Positions 1 through 8,289 are shown, numbered from the stretch's first letter. The stretch is 64,000 nt of DNA from Ensifer adhaerens (GCF_002940685.1 NZ_PNFP01000004.1:1-64000), one strand, 5' to 3'. Translations and numbers: made by a program. Notes: generated from the sequence alone by a model not told the origin.

Positions 1-41
1 TCGCTACGGCGCTGTCGAGGGCGCGCTCGCGAGCGGCTTCG

Positions 42-338
42 CTACCGCCCAGCTACACCACTTGTGGGGACGCGACCCATCCGAAACCAAAAATGCCGCG
101 CGATGACCTTGAACAGGTCACGGAGAAGGTACGCAGGCAAAATCAAGGCAGTAAGGAGCGACATTGATACGATAAATAAGGGGTAGCTTAAGTATCTAGC
201 GATCATGCCGCTAAATCCGTTTCCAAAAGAAGTGACGCGGAACCAGCGTTCTTTTAGGCGGACAAGATTGCGTAAATGAGACGGGCCTCGGCGCTTAAAC
301 AAAATCGACTGTCGTCGCCTCGAAACGGAAAACGGCAC
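42..338 (-). CDS. Hypothetical small membrane protein (doubtful)
   Basis: A 98-residue reading frame with an arginine-rich N-terminus and one long hydrophobic stretch at about residues 48-72, which could be a single membrane segment. I do not recognise the family. It starts 51 bases from the tRNA-Glu(CTC) 3' end, and no convincing ribosome binding site is seen. It may be a chance frame; the hydrophobic segment is the only argument for it. Confidence 0.25.
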   Translation of the reverse strand: MPFSVSRRRQSILFKRRGPSHLRNLVRLKERWFRVTSFGNGFSGMIARYLSYPLFIVSMSLLTALILPAYLLRDLFKVIARHFWFRMGRVPTSGVAGR

Positions 339-388
339 TCCAGCGCATCGGCTAACCGCGTCTGTCGTTAATTGATTTCGCTCAATCT

Positions 389-463
389 TGGCACGCCCAA
401 CGGGACTCGAACCCGTGTTACCGCCGTGAGAGGGCGGCGTCCTGACCGCTAGACGATGGGCGC
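389..463 (-). tRNA. tRNA-Glu (anticodon CTC)
   Basis: The minus strand folds as a full cloverleaf: 7-bp acceptor stem (GCGCCCA with TGGGCGT, one G-T pair), anticodon stem CCGCC/GGCGG with loop CTCTCAC giving anticodon CTC, and T-arm with GGTTCGAGTCC. The 3' CCA is encoded at 389-391. It reads GAG codons. It lies beside three tRNA-Glu(TTC) copies but is not part of their repeat. Confidence 0.95.
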
Positions 464-603
464 CTTGGTATCCGATCGAAGCGCAGGCGACTACTGCGCA
501 TTCGCGTATCTTATGCTTGCCCGGCGAAAACGACGAGAAAAATCGATGCGCGGTCGTTTAGGTGCGGATGGCATGGTCTTCGATGTCAGGGAGATCAACA
601 CAG

Positions 604-678
604 TGGCACGCCCTAGGGGAGTCGAACCCCTCTTCCCAGAATGAAAATCTGGTGTCCTAACCGATAGACGAAGGGCGC
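604..678 (-). tRNA. tRNA-Glu (anticodon TTC), copy 1
   Basis: Minus-strand cloverleaf of 75 nt with encoded CCA at 604-606. The anticodon stem CCAGA/TCTGG closes loop TTTTCAT, giving anticodon TTC. It is identical to the copies at 877-951 and 1150-1224 and reads GAA codons. As the lowest-coordinate copy it is the last one transcribed if the array is a single unit. Confidence 0.96.
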
Positions 679-876
679 ACTCGCTGTGTGGGCGCCTTAT
701 AGCCAGCGACTCTGGATATCGCAAGCGCCAGATTCAGTTTTTTTGTGCTTTTCCTGTTGAAATCGGCGAGAAAAATTCGGCACCGGAAGGCCCGGAATCG
801 GAGACATGATCGAGACAGCAAACTGCTGTTTCGGATGTGGAAAACGTCGATTTTCATGGGGGGGAGATCAACACAG

Positions 877-951
877 TGGCACGCCCTAGGGGAGTCGAAC
901 CCCTCTTCCCAGAATGAAAATCTGGTGTCCTAACCGATAGACGAAGGGCGC
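877..951 (-). tRNA. tRNA-Glu (anticodon TTC), copy 2
   Basis: Same 75-nt cloverleaf as copy 1, placed exactly 273 bases further on, with CCA encoded at 877-879 and anticodon TTC. Both flanks match the neighbouring units, so this copy arose by tandem duplication of tRNA plus spacer. Confidence 0.96.
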
Positions 952-1149
952 ACTCGCTGTGTGGGCGCCTTATAGCCAGCGACTCTGGATACCGCAAGCG
1001 CCAGATTCAGTTTTTTGTGCTTTTCCTGTTGAAATCGGCGAGAAAAATTCGGCGTCGGAGCGCGTGAAATCGGAGGCGCGGTCGAGACAGCAAGCTGCTG
1101 TTTCAGGTGCTGAAAACGTCGATTTTCATGGGGGAGGAGATCAACACAG

Positions 1150-1224
1150 TGGCACGCCCTAGGGGAGTCGAACCCCTCTTCCCAGAATGAAAATCTGGTG
1201 TCCTAACCGATAGACGAAGGGCGC
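1150..1224 (-). tRNA. tRNA-Glu (anticodon TTC), copy 3
   Basis: Third identical 75-nt cloverleaf, again 273 bases from its neighbour, CCA at 1150-1152, anticodon TTC. It is the promoter-proximal copy on the minus strand. Its upstream flank departs from the repeat after about position 1252, which marks the array edge. Confidence 0.96.
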
Positions 1225-1359
1225 ACTCGCTGTGTGGGCGCCTTATAGCCAGAGGATTTCAGAACCGCAAGCGGCAATTTTCATATTCCTGTAAAAAATC
1301 CACAGGCGCAAACAATTGGGGGCTTTCTCGGAATCTCCCATGGAAACAAATGCTTGCGT

Positions 1360-2664
1360 TCAGCCCTTGGCGCGCCGGCAGCGCCAGTTCCAATCCCGCT
1401 GCGTGCCGATATCGATATGGACCGACTCCGTATGGCAATAGGTCCCGACGCCGCCGCGGCCGGGGATGCTGCGCAGGAACTCGGCGAGATCCCACTTGCT
1501 GACGCCCTGGACCTGAATGTCGGCCGCCTCGCAACGTGTGTGCAGCGACTGCTTGGCGCGGTTGACCTTGATCGGCCTCAAGCCCGAGGTCACCATGACC
1601 TGTTTGCCGTAATGCGTCTCGACCTTCTTCAGCATCTGCATGAGTTCGGGCTTGAAACAGCCGGCATCGACCTTCTCGGTCTGCAGGATGAGCCCGCTTG
1701 GCGCCAGCCGGGCGAGACCCGAAAGCGAGGCGACCTGAACAGGAGCGCCGTCGTCATCATCGCCGAGATGCTCTTCGTGCTCGTAGTTATAGAGCGAATT
1801 CAGTTTGACGCCCGGAAGCGTGTAGGCGAGGGAGGCCGTTTGCGGCTGGCTCGCATTGCTGGCGGTAATCGTCTTCTTTTCCGCCGGCGGCGTTGCGCGA
1901 AGCGCCGCCTGCTGCGGCTTCTCCTTGCGCTTGCCGGCAAAAAGGGCCGCGAGCGTCCAGGTTTTGGATGAATCCTTGTTGTCGTCGGCGGGTGTGACCG
2001 CGGGTGTCGGCTGCAGCGCGGTCGCGACCTCGGTCGCCGTTGGTGCGATTTCGGCGTTGGCCACCGCTTGCGGCGTCGACGAGGTTTGGCCGCTGGCGGC
2101 TGCCTCGGCGCTCAGCGGCACCGGAACGGCAACGGGGAGGGTGGCGTCCTGCGCGGGAGAGGGAGCATAGGCGGCGACGGCGGCGTCCTTCGCTCCGTCG
2201 GTGGCCGTGTTGGCGGCTCCCTGCTGCGGCGTCATGACCGGAAGCGGCTGTTGCTGGGTGCCGCTGAAGAGACTGTTGGACGTTGCGTTCATGCCGGGCT
2301 GTCCGGCAGGAACAGGCACCGTTCCGGTTGTCTGCGGCTGGGCGCCCGTCGCTGCCTGCGCCTGGCCATAGATGCTTGAGGAAGCGGCGCGCAGGCCGGT
2401 GCCCTGCATCGTCAGTGATTGAGGTTGTCCGGTGTCCTGGGATGTCGCATTTGCGGCTGCCTGTTGCGCCTGCGGATTGCTGCCGAGCGCAACCACCTGT
2501 CCGTCCTGAGCCGTGCCTTCCGATTCGGCGGCTTGCGCCGGGACTGCCTGATTTTCGGCTTTCAGTGCGGTCGCGGCATCGTTTTCCCCGGCGGCCGACA
2601 TGCAGCCGCTCAAGGCCAGCAGCGAAACGGATAAGGCTGCCGCCCGCGCAATTGTGACGAGCAC
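1360..2664 (-). CDS. Lipoprotein with C-terminal peptidase M15-like (DUF882) domain
   Basis: From the GTG at 2664 the protein begins with a short lipoprotein signal ending LLALSGC, so it should be lipid-anchored. A long Ala/Gln/Thr/Pro-rich low-complexity linker of roughly 280 residues follows. The last 100 or so residues resemble the M15-type D-Ala-D-Ala carboxypeptidase fold, with motifs VTSGLRP, SLHTRCEAADIQV and SVHIDIG; the His and Asp residues there would bind zinc. A murein-trimming role is inferred. An ATG at 2745 extends the frame by 27 residues ahead of the signal, which looks less natural. It is a single gene followed by the tRNA array. Confidence 0.8.
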   Translation of the reverse strand: MLVTIARAAALSVSLLALSGCMSAAGENDAATALKAENQAVPAQAAESEGTAQDGQVVALGSNPQAQQAAANATSQDTGQPQSLTMQGTGLRAASSSIYGQAQAATGAQPQTTGTVPVPAGQPGMNATSNSLFSGTQQQPLPVMTPQQGAANTATDGAKDAAVAAYAPSPAQDATLPVAVPVPLSAEAAASGQTSSTPQAVANAEIAPTATEVATALQPTPAVTPADDNKDSSKTWTLAALFAGKRKEKPQQAALRATPPAEKKTITASNASQPQTASLAYTLPGVKLNSLYNYEHEEHLGDDDDGAPVQVASLSGLARLAPSGLILQTEKVDAGCFKPELMQMLKKVETHYGKQVMVTSGLRPIKVNRAKQSLHTRCEAADIQVQGVSKWDLAEFLRSIPGRGGVGTYCHTESVHIDIGTQRDWNWRCRRAKG

Positions 2665-3088
2665 TGCGCCCTTCGTGTCCGGATGTTGCAACGTCCTATC
2701 CCCGCTCTCCGTGCATGATCGGCGAAGCGTCACCGGGCCATGCATTAAGTCTCAGTTCCGAAACATCGCTCAGAACAAACAAACTCATGATTCTCGCGGC
2801 GACCGGAAGGAGCGCCACGGGAAAAGATCAGGCCAAGTACAAAAGGGGGTCGCCGCCACGAGACATCGCGGATAGGACCCGGCATCAACGTTTCGCGCGA
2901 AAAAATACTCAACGATACGCGATTTGTAAACCGGCGCTAACCTTGGGGCCGCATGTTTCCAACATACAAAGGCCCGGCTAGACCGGGCCTGGATCATTCA
3001 TAGCTGCTGCTGATCGACGGCTCGGCCATGCCCGCCGGGTGTCGCCGGCTGCATGGGGCCATCTTCGTCCGCGAGAATTGTGCGGAGC
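2665..3088. other. Intergenic region, no gene seen
   Basis: This 424-base stretch separates two minus-strand genes. It holds a hairpin at 2966-2990 placed to end gloA transcription, and presumably the promoter of the M15-like gene. The reading frames inside it have no recognisable product or ribosome binding site. Confidence 0.6.
2966..2990 (-). terminator. Hairpin terminator downstream of gloA
   Basis: On the minus strand AGGCCCGG and CCGGGCCT pair around a 5-base loop, followed by TTTGTAT. The stem is strong but the U-tract is short, and it lies about 100 bases past the gloA stop codon. Confidence 0.6.
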
Positions 3089-3529
3089 TTACCAGGCGCC
3101 CGTATTGGCCATCGACGCCCAAGGTTCCTGCGGCGGGCGGTTTTCGCCCTTCTGCAGGATCTCGATCGAAATGCCGTCGGGCGAGCGCACGAACGCCATG
3201 TGGCCGTCGCGCGGCGGACGGTTGATGGTCACGCCGTTTTCCATCAGGTGCTGGCAGAAGCTGTAGATGTCGTCGACTTCATAGGCGAGGTGGCCGAAGT
3301 TGCGCCCGCCCGTATAATCTTCCGTATCCCAGTTGTAGGTGAGCTCGAGGCAGGGCGAGAGTTCGCCGCGGGCGCGGTCGATGTCGCCGGGCGCAGCCAG
3401 GAAAACCAGGGTGAACCGGCCCTTTTCATTTTCGTAGCGGCGGATTTCCGTCAGGCCGAAGATCTTGCCGTAGAAGTTCAAGGCTTCGTCCAGATTCTTG
3501 ACGCGAACCATCGTGTGCAGATAGCGCAT
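3089..3529 (-). CDS. gloA: Lactoylglutathione lyase (glyoxalase I)
   Basis: A 146-residue glyoxalase I that would convert the methylglyoxal-glutathione hemithioacetal to S-lactoylglutathione in the cytoplasm. The expected metal ligands are all present: His5 (RYLHTM), Glu62 (LELTYNW), His80 (NFGHLAYEVDD) and Glu123 (SIEILQ). Length fits the short bacterial nickel-type enzymes, with a tail of about 18 extra residues. It stands alone; the gene on the other side starts 200 bases away on the plus strand. Confidence 0.93.
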   Translation of the reverse strand: MRYLHTMVRVKNLDEALNFYGKIFGLTEIRRYENEKGRFTLVFLAAPGDIDRARGELSPCLELTYNWDTEDYTGGRNFGHLAYEVDDIYSFCQHLMENGVTINRPPRDGHMAFVRSPDGISIEILQKGENRPPQEPWASMANTGAW

Positions 3530-3725
3530 TGCAATGTCCCTGTTTTGCAGAAGTTGGCGTATACTGGGCTGTCAGCAAGCCAGAGGCAAGGCTGCGTCCC
3601 CATATTAGTTCTCGGCCAAAATATGCCGAGGGTCTTGCGTATCCGCGGCGGGACGATGTTATTCTGGTCAATAAGAATCAGTTAACCGTATCGGTAGTCG
3701 CGCGTAAACGAGGGGCTGGGAGAGA

Positions 3726-4304
3726 ATGGCGGATAGGACATCTTCGAAAGACGTCATGCATGGTGACGACTTTGGCAGCGATGCTCTCGACCTCATCGAA
3801 ATCACCGGCGTGATCAAATGGTTCGACGTCGCCAAGGGGTTCGGTTTCATCGTGCCCGACAACGGCATGCAGGATGTGCTGGTCCACGTGACCTGCCTCC
3901 GGCGCGATGGCTACCAGACGGTTCTTGAAGGCGCCCGGGTGGTTGCTCTCATCCAGAAGCGCGACCGCGGTTACCAGGCCTTCCGCATCCTCTCCATGGA
4001 CCAGTCGACGGCGGTGCATCCGTCGCAGCTGCCGCCGGTCCGCACCCACGTCCAGGTGACGCCGACCAGCGGCCTCGAGCGCGTCCTCGTCAAGTGGTTC
4101 AACCGCACCAAGGGTTTCGGGTTCCTCACGCGCGGCGAAGGGACCGAAGATATCTTCGTTCACATGGAGACGCTTCGGCGCTTCGGCCTCACCGAGCTTC
4201 GCCCCGGCCAGGTGGTTCTCGTGCGTTTCGGCGACGGAGAGAAGGGCCTGATGGCGGCAGAGATCCATCCGGACGGGCCGTCGCCGGCGAGCCGGTCGCA
4301 CTAA
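3726..4304 (+). CDS. Cold-shock protein with two CSD domains
   Basis: A 192-residue protein with two cold-shock domains in tandem, about residues 26-90 and 118-182. Each has an RNP1-like motif (KGFGFIV and KGFGFLT) and an RNP2-like motif (VLVHV and IFVHM), so single-stranded RNA/DNA binding is expected. Most CspA proteins are near 70 residues with one domain; the two-domain form is common in rhizobia. The frame is preceded by GGGAGAGA close to the ATG. The stop codon overlaps the start of the DUF192 gene (TAATG), so the two are translationally coupled. Confidence 0.9.
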   Translation: MADRTSSKDVMHGDDFGSDALDLIEITGVIKWFDVAKGFGFIVPDNGMQDVLVHVTCLRRDGYQTVLEGARVVALIQKRDRGYQAFRILSMDQSTAVHPSQLPPVRTHVQVTPTSGLERVLVKWFNRTKGFGFLTRGEGTEDIFVHMETLRRFGLTELRPGQVVLVRFGDGEKGLMAAEIHPDGPSPASRSH

Positions 4305-4789
4305 TGGTCGTCGCTCGTAATCTTGTCGGAAAAAGCGCCCTTTTGGCGCTTTTTTTGTTGTTTGCACTGACGGTATCGTCGTTGGCCGACGTTCAGTTCA
4401 CGCGGGACACGATGCGCCTGGTAACCGCCGACAAGGCGGTTCACGAACTGACGGTCGAACTGGCCGTCGATCCGGCCCAGCGCGAGCAGGGGTTGATGTT
4501 TCGCACATCGATGGCGCCGGATCACGGCATGCTGTTCGATTTCGGCGAGACGCGCCGCGTGATGATGTGGATGAAAAACACGCATCTGCCGCTCGATATG
4601 CTGTTTATCGACAACAGGGGTATCGTGCGGACGATCCACGAGGACGCCGTGCCGTTTTCTGAAGCGATCATTGATTCCGGCGAGCCGGTGGCTTTCGTGC
4701 TTGAACTCAACGCCGGCACGGTCAAGCGGTTGAACGTCAGCCCCGGCGACCGGTTGGAGGGTTCCCGTATCCCGGCCTCTCGGCCGTAA
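4304..4789 (+). CDS. DUF192 family secreted protein
   Basis: A 161-residue protein with an N-terminal signal peptide (hydrophobic core LLALFLLFALTVSSLA) followed by a DUF192 domain: REQGLMFRTSM, GMLFDFGETR, MMWMKNTHLPLDMLFID and VLELNAG are typical. The molecular role of DUF192 is not settled. The ATG at 4304 shares its A with the stop of the cold-shock gene, and no separate ribosome binding site is visible, so coupled translation is likely. A canonical intrinsic terminator lies inside codons 9-18 (4330-4356), so expression should depend on read-through. Confidence 0.87.
   Translation: MVVARNLVGKSALLALFLLFALTVSSLADVQFTRDTMRLVTADKAVHELTVELAVDPAQREQGLMFRTSMAPDHGMLFDFGETRRVMMWMKNTHLPLDMLFIDNRGIVRTIHEDAVPFSEAIIDSGEPVAFVLELNAGTVKRLNVSPGDRLEGSRIPASRP
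4330..4356 (+). terminator. Intrinsic terminator inside the DUF192 signal-peptide codons
   Basis: AAAAAGCGCC pairs with GGCGCTTTTT over a CTTTT loop, ending in seven T. This is a textbook rho-independent terminator 26 bases after the cold-shock stop codon, yet it sits within the downstream coding sequence. It should end most cold-shock transcripts and leave a fraction to reach DUF192. Confidence 0.8.
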
Positions 4790-4947
4790 GCGCGCGAGGC
4801 GGCTTCGCCCTCCTTGTTCTTCCCGGTTCCGCCCCTAAATTATGTACCGGAACCCGACCGGTTTCACGGTTGAGGTTGTGAAGCCTTTCGGGCATGCTGC
4901 GCGTTAATGCGTTGCTAATGTTCTTCTGATGACAGCAGGAGGCATCC

Positions 4948-5604
4948 GTGGTGATCCGGAGTGTGCTTGTTGCAATCATGGCGGTCTCCGCCGCTGTGCA
5001 GACGGCGATGGCGGCGGATCTCGCGGCCGATTTAAGCCAGCCGCCGGCCCCGGTGGTGCAGACATCGCCGGGGTTTGTCTGGACCGGCGGCTATGTCGGC
5101 CTTCAGGGTGGCGGTGGCTGGCTCAACGGGGACTTCAGTGCGCCTGGCGGCAGCGCTTCGGAAGACTTCAATGGCGGATTGCTCGGCGCCTTTGCCGGCT
5201 TCAACTTTCAGCAAGGCGACTGGGTCTACGGCATCGAGGGTGACGTCAATTATAATTGGAACGACAAGACGTTGGATGTCGGCGGGACCTCCACCGAGGT
5301 CGGCACCGATGTTTCCGGCGCGGTACGCGGCCGCGTCGGCTATGTGCTGAACGACAAGGCGTTGCTTTACGGCGCCGGTGGCTGGGCCGTGACCCGCGGC
5401 TTCGTCGATGTGCCCGGCGCATCGAAGGAAAAGGAAACCTTCAACGGTTGGACGATCGGTGCCGGTGTCGACTACTCGTTCACCGACAGGGCATTTGGCC
5501 GCGCCGAGTACCGCTACAACGACTATGGCGACAAGGATTTCGGCGGCGTCAATGTCGACCTCGACCAGCACCAGTTCACAGTCGGTGTCGGCGTAAAATT
5601 CTGA
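4948..5604 (+). CDS. Outer-membrane beta-barrel protein (Omp25/OmpA-like barrel)
   Basis: A 218-residue protein with a signal peptide cut after about residue 23 (QTAMAADLA). The mature part is an eight-stranded-type barrel with alternating hydrophobic residues, glycine-rich loops, FVWTGGYVGLQGGGGW near the start, and the C-terminal signature FTVGVGVKF ending in Phe. This matches the Rhizobiales porin-like surface antigen family. AGGAGG at 4937-4942 precedes two in-frame GTG codons; I take the one at 4948, and 4951 is equally possible. A strong hairpin follows the gene. Confidence 0.88.
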   Translation: MVIRSVLVAIMAVSAAVQTAMAADLAADLSQPPAPVVQTSPGFVWTGGYVGLQGGGGWLNGDFSAPGGSASEDFNGGLLGAFAGFNFQQGDWVYGIEGDVNYNWNDKTLDVGGTSTEVGTDVSGAVRGRVGYVLNDKALLYGAGGWAVTRGFVDVPGASKEKETFNGWTIGAGVDYSFTDRAFGRAEYRYNDYGDKDFGGVNVDLDQHQFTVGVGVKF

Positions 5605-5623
5605 TATGAAAGCATATTCTGAT

Positions 5624-5657
5624 CACGGAGCGCCGGCGCTATGCCCGGCGCTCCGTG
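5624..5657. terminator. Shared hairpin between convergent genes
   Basis: CACGGAGCGCCGG and CCGGCGCTCCGTG form a perfect 13-bp stem around an 8-base loop, between the convergent OMP gene and the DUF1062 gene. Neither side has a T-run, so it may act as a bidirectional stop or as a 3'-end protecting hairpin. Confidence 0.65.
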
Positions 5658-5669
5658 AGGCCCGCTGGG

Positions 5670-6299
5670 CTACGAAGCCAGAAGGGCACGCGCGGCGATT
5701 TCGGCGCGATCATCCTGCGCTGAAAGATCGAGGACGATGCGGCTGCCATGCCTGATCGGGCGTTGCAGGCCTTTTCGCGCCTCGGGCACAAGCGTGAGCA
5801 GTCCACCAGCTTCGAACCTGGTCAGCCTGGCCCGCGACACCGCGAGTTCCGTCGATAGCAGGCGGTCGACACGCAGGCTGCTTACTTGCGCGGCGACAAG
5901 AACAATATCGAGCCGCGTGCAGGCTGTGGTCCCGCTCATGACGCGCCTTTCCACATGGCAATCGGCGAATTCCTCGATCCGGTCCGTGCATTGACGAAGC
6001 CCTTCGATGTCGAACGCCACCTGGCGGATCCAGCCCGGATCGTTGCCTTGGAGCGCTGCAAGCGCCTCGGGATCGACATTGGCGACATTCCGCCGCTCGA
6101 AGATCGGCCGGTTCCAGGTGTCTTCGCAGGCCGCGCAGCGATAGATCAGCCAGGCATCGAGGCGACGGCCATTGGCGTTGAGCCGTGTTTTGCCACTGCA
6201 TGTGAAAGGGCGGTGGCCGCCGCATCGGCTGCAGGCAAGAAAGGGGCGCGGTGCGGTAACTGGTGTGATGGTCCACTGGACCGTCAATGTGTGAGACAT
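5670..6299 (-). CDS. DUF1062 domain protein
   Basis: About 209 residues from the ATG at 6299, beginning MSHTLTVQW. Two CxxC pairs (CSRC near residue 23 and CAAC near residue 55) suggest a zinc ribbon at the N-terminus. The rest matches the DUF1062 family, with a C-terminal part (RVDRLLSTELAVSRARL) resembling an S4/RNA-binding-like helix pair. Function is not known. An ATG at 6329 would add ten residues; neither start has a clear ribosome binding site. It is convergent with the OMP gene. Confidence 0.75.
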   Translation of the reverse strand: MSHTLTVQWTITPVTAPRPFLACSRCGGHRPFTCSGKTRLNANGRRLDAWLIYRCAACEDTWNRPIFERRNVANVDPEALAALQGNDPGWIRQVAFDIEGLRQCTDRIEEFADCHVERRVMSGTTACTRLDIVLVAAQVSSLRVDRLLSTELAVSRARLTRFEAGGLLTLVPEARKGLQRPIRHGSRIVLDLSAQDDRAEIAARALLAS

Positions 6300-6800
6300 G
6301 TCGTCTGGTTCTTCCAATTGGAAGTCCATCGAGACGACGGTTTGAGTACCCGTTCCGGGGACGCGGTCTGGCAGCGTTTGGATGTGATGGTTCCGCCTGA
6401 CGAAGTTACGTCGGGCTTGAGATCGGCAATGCCATTCCGGTCTCGAACCGCCACCTCAACGAACGCATGAAAATTCAATCCGACAGCTTAGACGCTATCG
6501 GGCGTACGGAGTGAAACTAGCGAGACCGGATTTTATAAAGGCAAAGCGAAACTCCAGGAGAGACAGCGCGATTGTGGCTGCCCGATCGTCCTATACGCTT
6601 GCACACGCGCCGAAAAGTGCAGCAAAGCCACACGCTCGCGCCAAGGTGGCAATTTCTGGCGGCCTAGGCAAGATTTGGCCACACGTGAATCGAGGCACAT
6701 TGCGGTAAAATGCGCCTCATACCTCCATCTGAAGCGGATCGGGATATGCTTGGGTCCGCTTCCCTTTTTGAAGGTGGATTGCGGCCAGGTGCTGCCTGAA
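6300..6800. other. Intergenic region with an orphan plus-strand hairpin
   Basis: About 500 bases between two minus-strand genes. It contains a terminator-like hairpin on the plus strand at 6731-6769, with no convincing plus-strand gene before it. A 65-residue frame at 6511-6708 is basic and not recognised. A small RNA ending at the hairpin is possible. Confidence 0.45.
6731..6769 (+). terminator. Orphan terminator-like hairpin
   Basis: GAAGCGGA and TCCGCTTC pair across a 16-base loop and are followed by CCTTTTTG. On the plus strand nothing obvious is transcribed into it; on the minus strand it is just downstream of the GGDEF gene, where it would lack a U-tract. Confidence 0.45.
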
Positions 6801-7982
6801 TCAACTGGCGCGATCGAGGCTCAAGACGAGCGGTTCCGGTTCGGCTGGCGCCAAGTCGGACGCGACGCGGTTGCGGCCGCCGCGCTTGGCTGCGTAGAGC
6901 GCCGCATCGGCTCTGTTGAACAAATCCTCCCAGGAGCGCTCCGTGCCGCTGGCGGCGGTCAGCCCGATGCTGACGCTGACCGCCACGCTTTGCCCGTTGC
7001 TCACCACCTGCAGTTCTTCCACGGCGCGGCGCAGCCTTTCGGCGATCGCGAATGCCTGGGCCTTGTTCGTTCGCGGCAGATAGAGCCCGAACTCCTCGCC
7101 TCCGAGGCGCGCGAAGCTGTCGCCCCGGCGCAGGTTTTTTTGGACGAGATCGGCGAAGGCCAAAAGGACCTGATCCCCCGTGTGGTGACCGTAGCGGTCA
7201 TTGATGCGCTTGAAATGATCGAGGTCCATGACGATCAGGCAATCGCCCTGCCAGCTTGATTTCGGCAGGTGGGCGAGAAACCAGCGCCGGTTGCCGACGC
7301 CGGTCAACGCATCGGTGTCAGCCGACCGGCGCAGCGCCGCTTCCGCCCGTTCCTTGACGAGCACGAGGGCGAAGAGCGCGATGGCGAAGTGGCAGATGAT
7401 CGAGAGGAAGAAGGCGTAGGTGGTGGTGATCGGCACGATGCCAGGCTTGATGAGACCAATGACCACCGCAAGGCAAAGATTGGCCCCGACAGCCATGGCG
7501 GCCGCCAGCATGGCGCGGGCCGGGAGCGGCTCTCGCGAGCGATCGGAGATGATTGCAACGGCCGAAGCCGCGAGGAAGAGGAAGGCGGTGGCGTTGAAGA
7601 CGCTGGCTCGGATGTAATTGACCACCTGAAAATGCGTGATGAGACCGATGAGCGCACCGGTGACGGGCACGCAAAGCGCCAGCCAATCCGCCAGACGACG
7701 GCGGCCGGCGCTGAGGCGGCGCACGCCGATCCAGAACAGGGCGTATCCGCCGATCCCGAGCGTGAAGCTGGAGAGTGTCCACAGATAGGGCGGCAGCAAT
7801 TTCTGCTCGCCGTAGCCCGCGAGCGTCGAGGCAAGCGCCAGGAAGAGGAACCCGCTTGCCAGGATGCCAAGACCTTCGTCGCGCGGAGATTGCCAGCGCG
7901 CATAGAGGAAGCAGAAGGCGCCGACCAGGAACGACGACTTGTGAAGCAGGAGAACGGTGGCGAGGTCGAGTTGGGCAGTCAT
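6801..7982 (-). CDS. Membrane-bound diguanylate cyclase (GGDEF)
   Basis: A 393-residue protein with about six or seven membrane segments across residues 8-210 and a C-terminal GGDEF domain from about 222. The active-site motif GGEEF is at residues 294-298 with DLDHFKRIND upstream, so it should make cyclic di-GMP. An inhibitory-site motif RxxD (RRGD, 285-288) lies five residues before GGEEF, which predicts product inhibition. No EAL domain is present. The N-terminal part does not match a sensor I can name. It stands alone upstream of a tRNA-Pro on the opposite strand. Confidence 0.9.
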   Translation of the reverse strand: MTAQLDLATVLLLHKSSFLVGAFCFLYARWQSPRDEGLGILASGFLFLALASTLAGYGEQKLLPPYLWTLSSFTLGIGGYALFWIGVRRLSAGRRRLADWLALCVPVTGALIGLITHFQVVNYIRASVFNATAFLFLAASAVAIISDRSREPLPARAMLAAAMAVGANLCLAVVIGLIKPGIVPITTTYAFFLSIICHFAIALFALVLVKERAEAALRRSADTDALTGVGNRRWFLAHLPKSSWQGDCLIVMDLDHFKRINDRYGHHTGDQVLLAFADLVQKNLRRGDSFARLGGEEFGLYLPRTNKAQAFAIAERLRRAVEELQVVSNGQSVAVSVSIGLTAASGTERSWEDLFNRADAALYAAKRGGRNRVASDLAPAEPEPLVLSLDRAS

Positions 7983-8212
7983 TGGATCGCTCGGGCGGGC
8001 TTGGGAGGCGGGCAGCGCCGTTTCGCTCTATCCACAATGGATTTAGTGATTCCTAAATTCGAATGACAAACCCGTATTTTTGTTCCAAATCGGGACAATT
8101 TGCGCGGCACGGAACCATGGTTCGATGAAGGCGGACTTGTCCGATACCAAATGTCAGCGAATTTTCATGTTGCAGCCCAAGGGCGAAGCGTGTATCTCCG
8201 GCGCCGTTGGCA

Positions 8213-8289
<77 letters not shown>

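Larger units (their letters stand above)
590..1252 (-). repeat. 273-bp tandem repeat carrying tRNA-Glu(TTC)
   Basis: The tRNA gene and its spacer recur with a period of exactly 273 bases (CCA ends at 604, 877 and 1150). The shared block runs from GGAGATCAACACAG through the tRNA to the segment ending TTATAGCCAG. The two spacers are close but not identical: they differ around 785-835 and 1055-1115, while the tRNA bodies are identical. Spacers hold no reading frame I would call. Confidence 0.9.

Noticed and set aside
590-1252. Possible CRISPR array or short-repeat locus
   Set aside because: The repeating unit is 273 bases and contains a tRNA; there are no short repeat-spacer units or cas genes.
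2785-2997. A 70-codon minus-strand frame
   Set aside because: It runs through the gloA terminator hairpin and has no ribosome binding site or recognisable sequence.
7269-8066. A 265-codon plus-strand open frame
   Set aside because: Antisense to the diguanylate cyclase; composition is Glu/Arg/Gly-rich shadow text.
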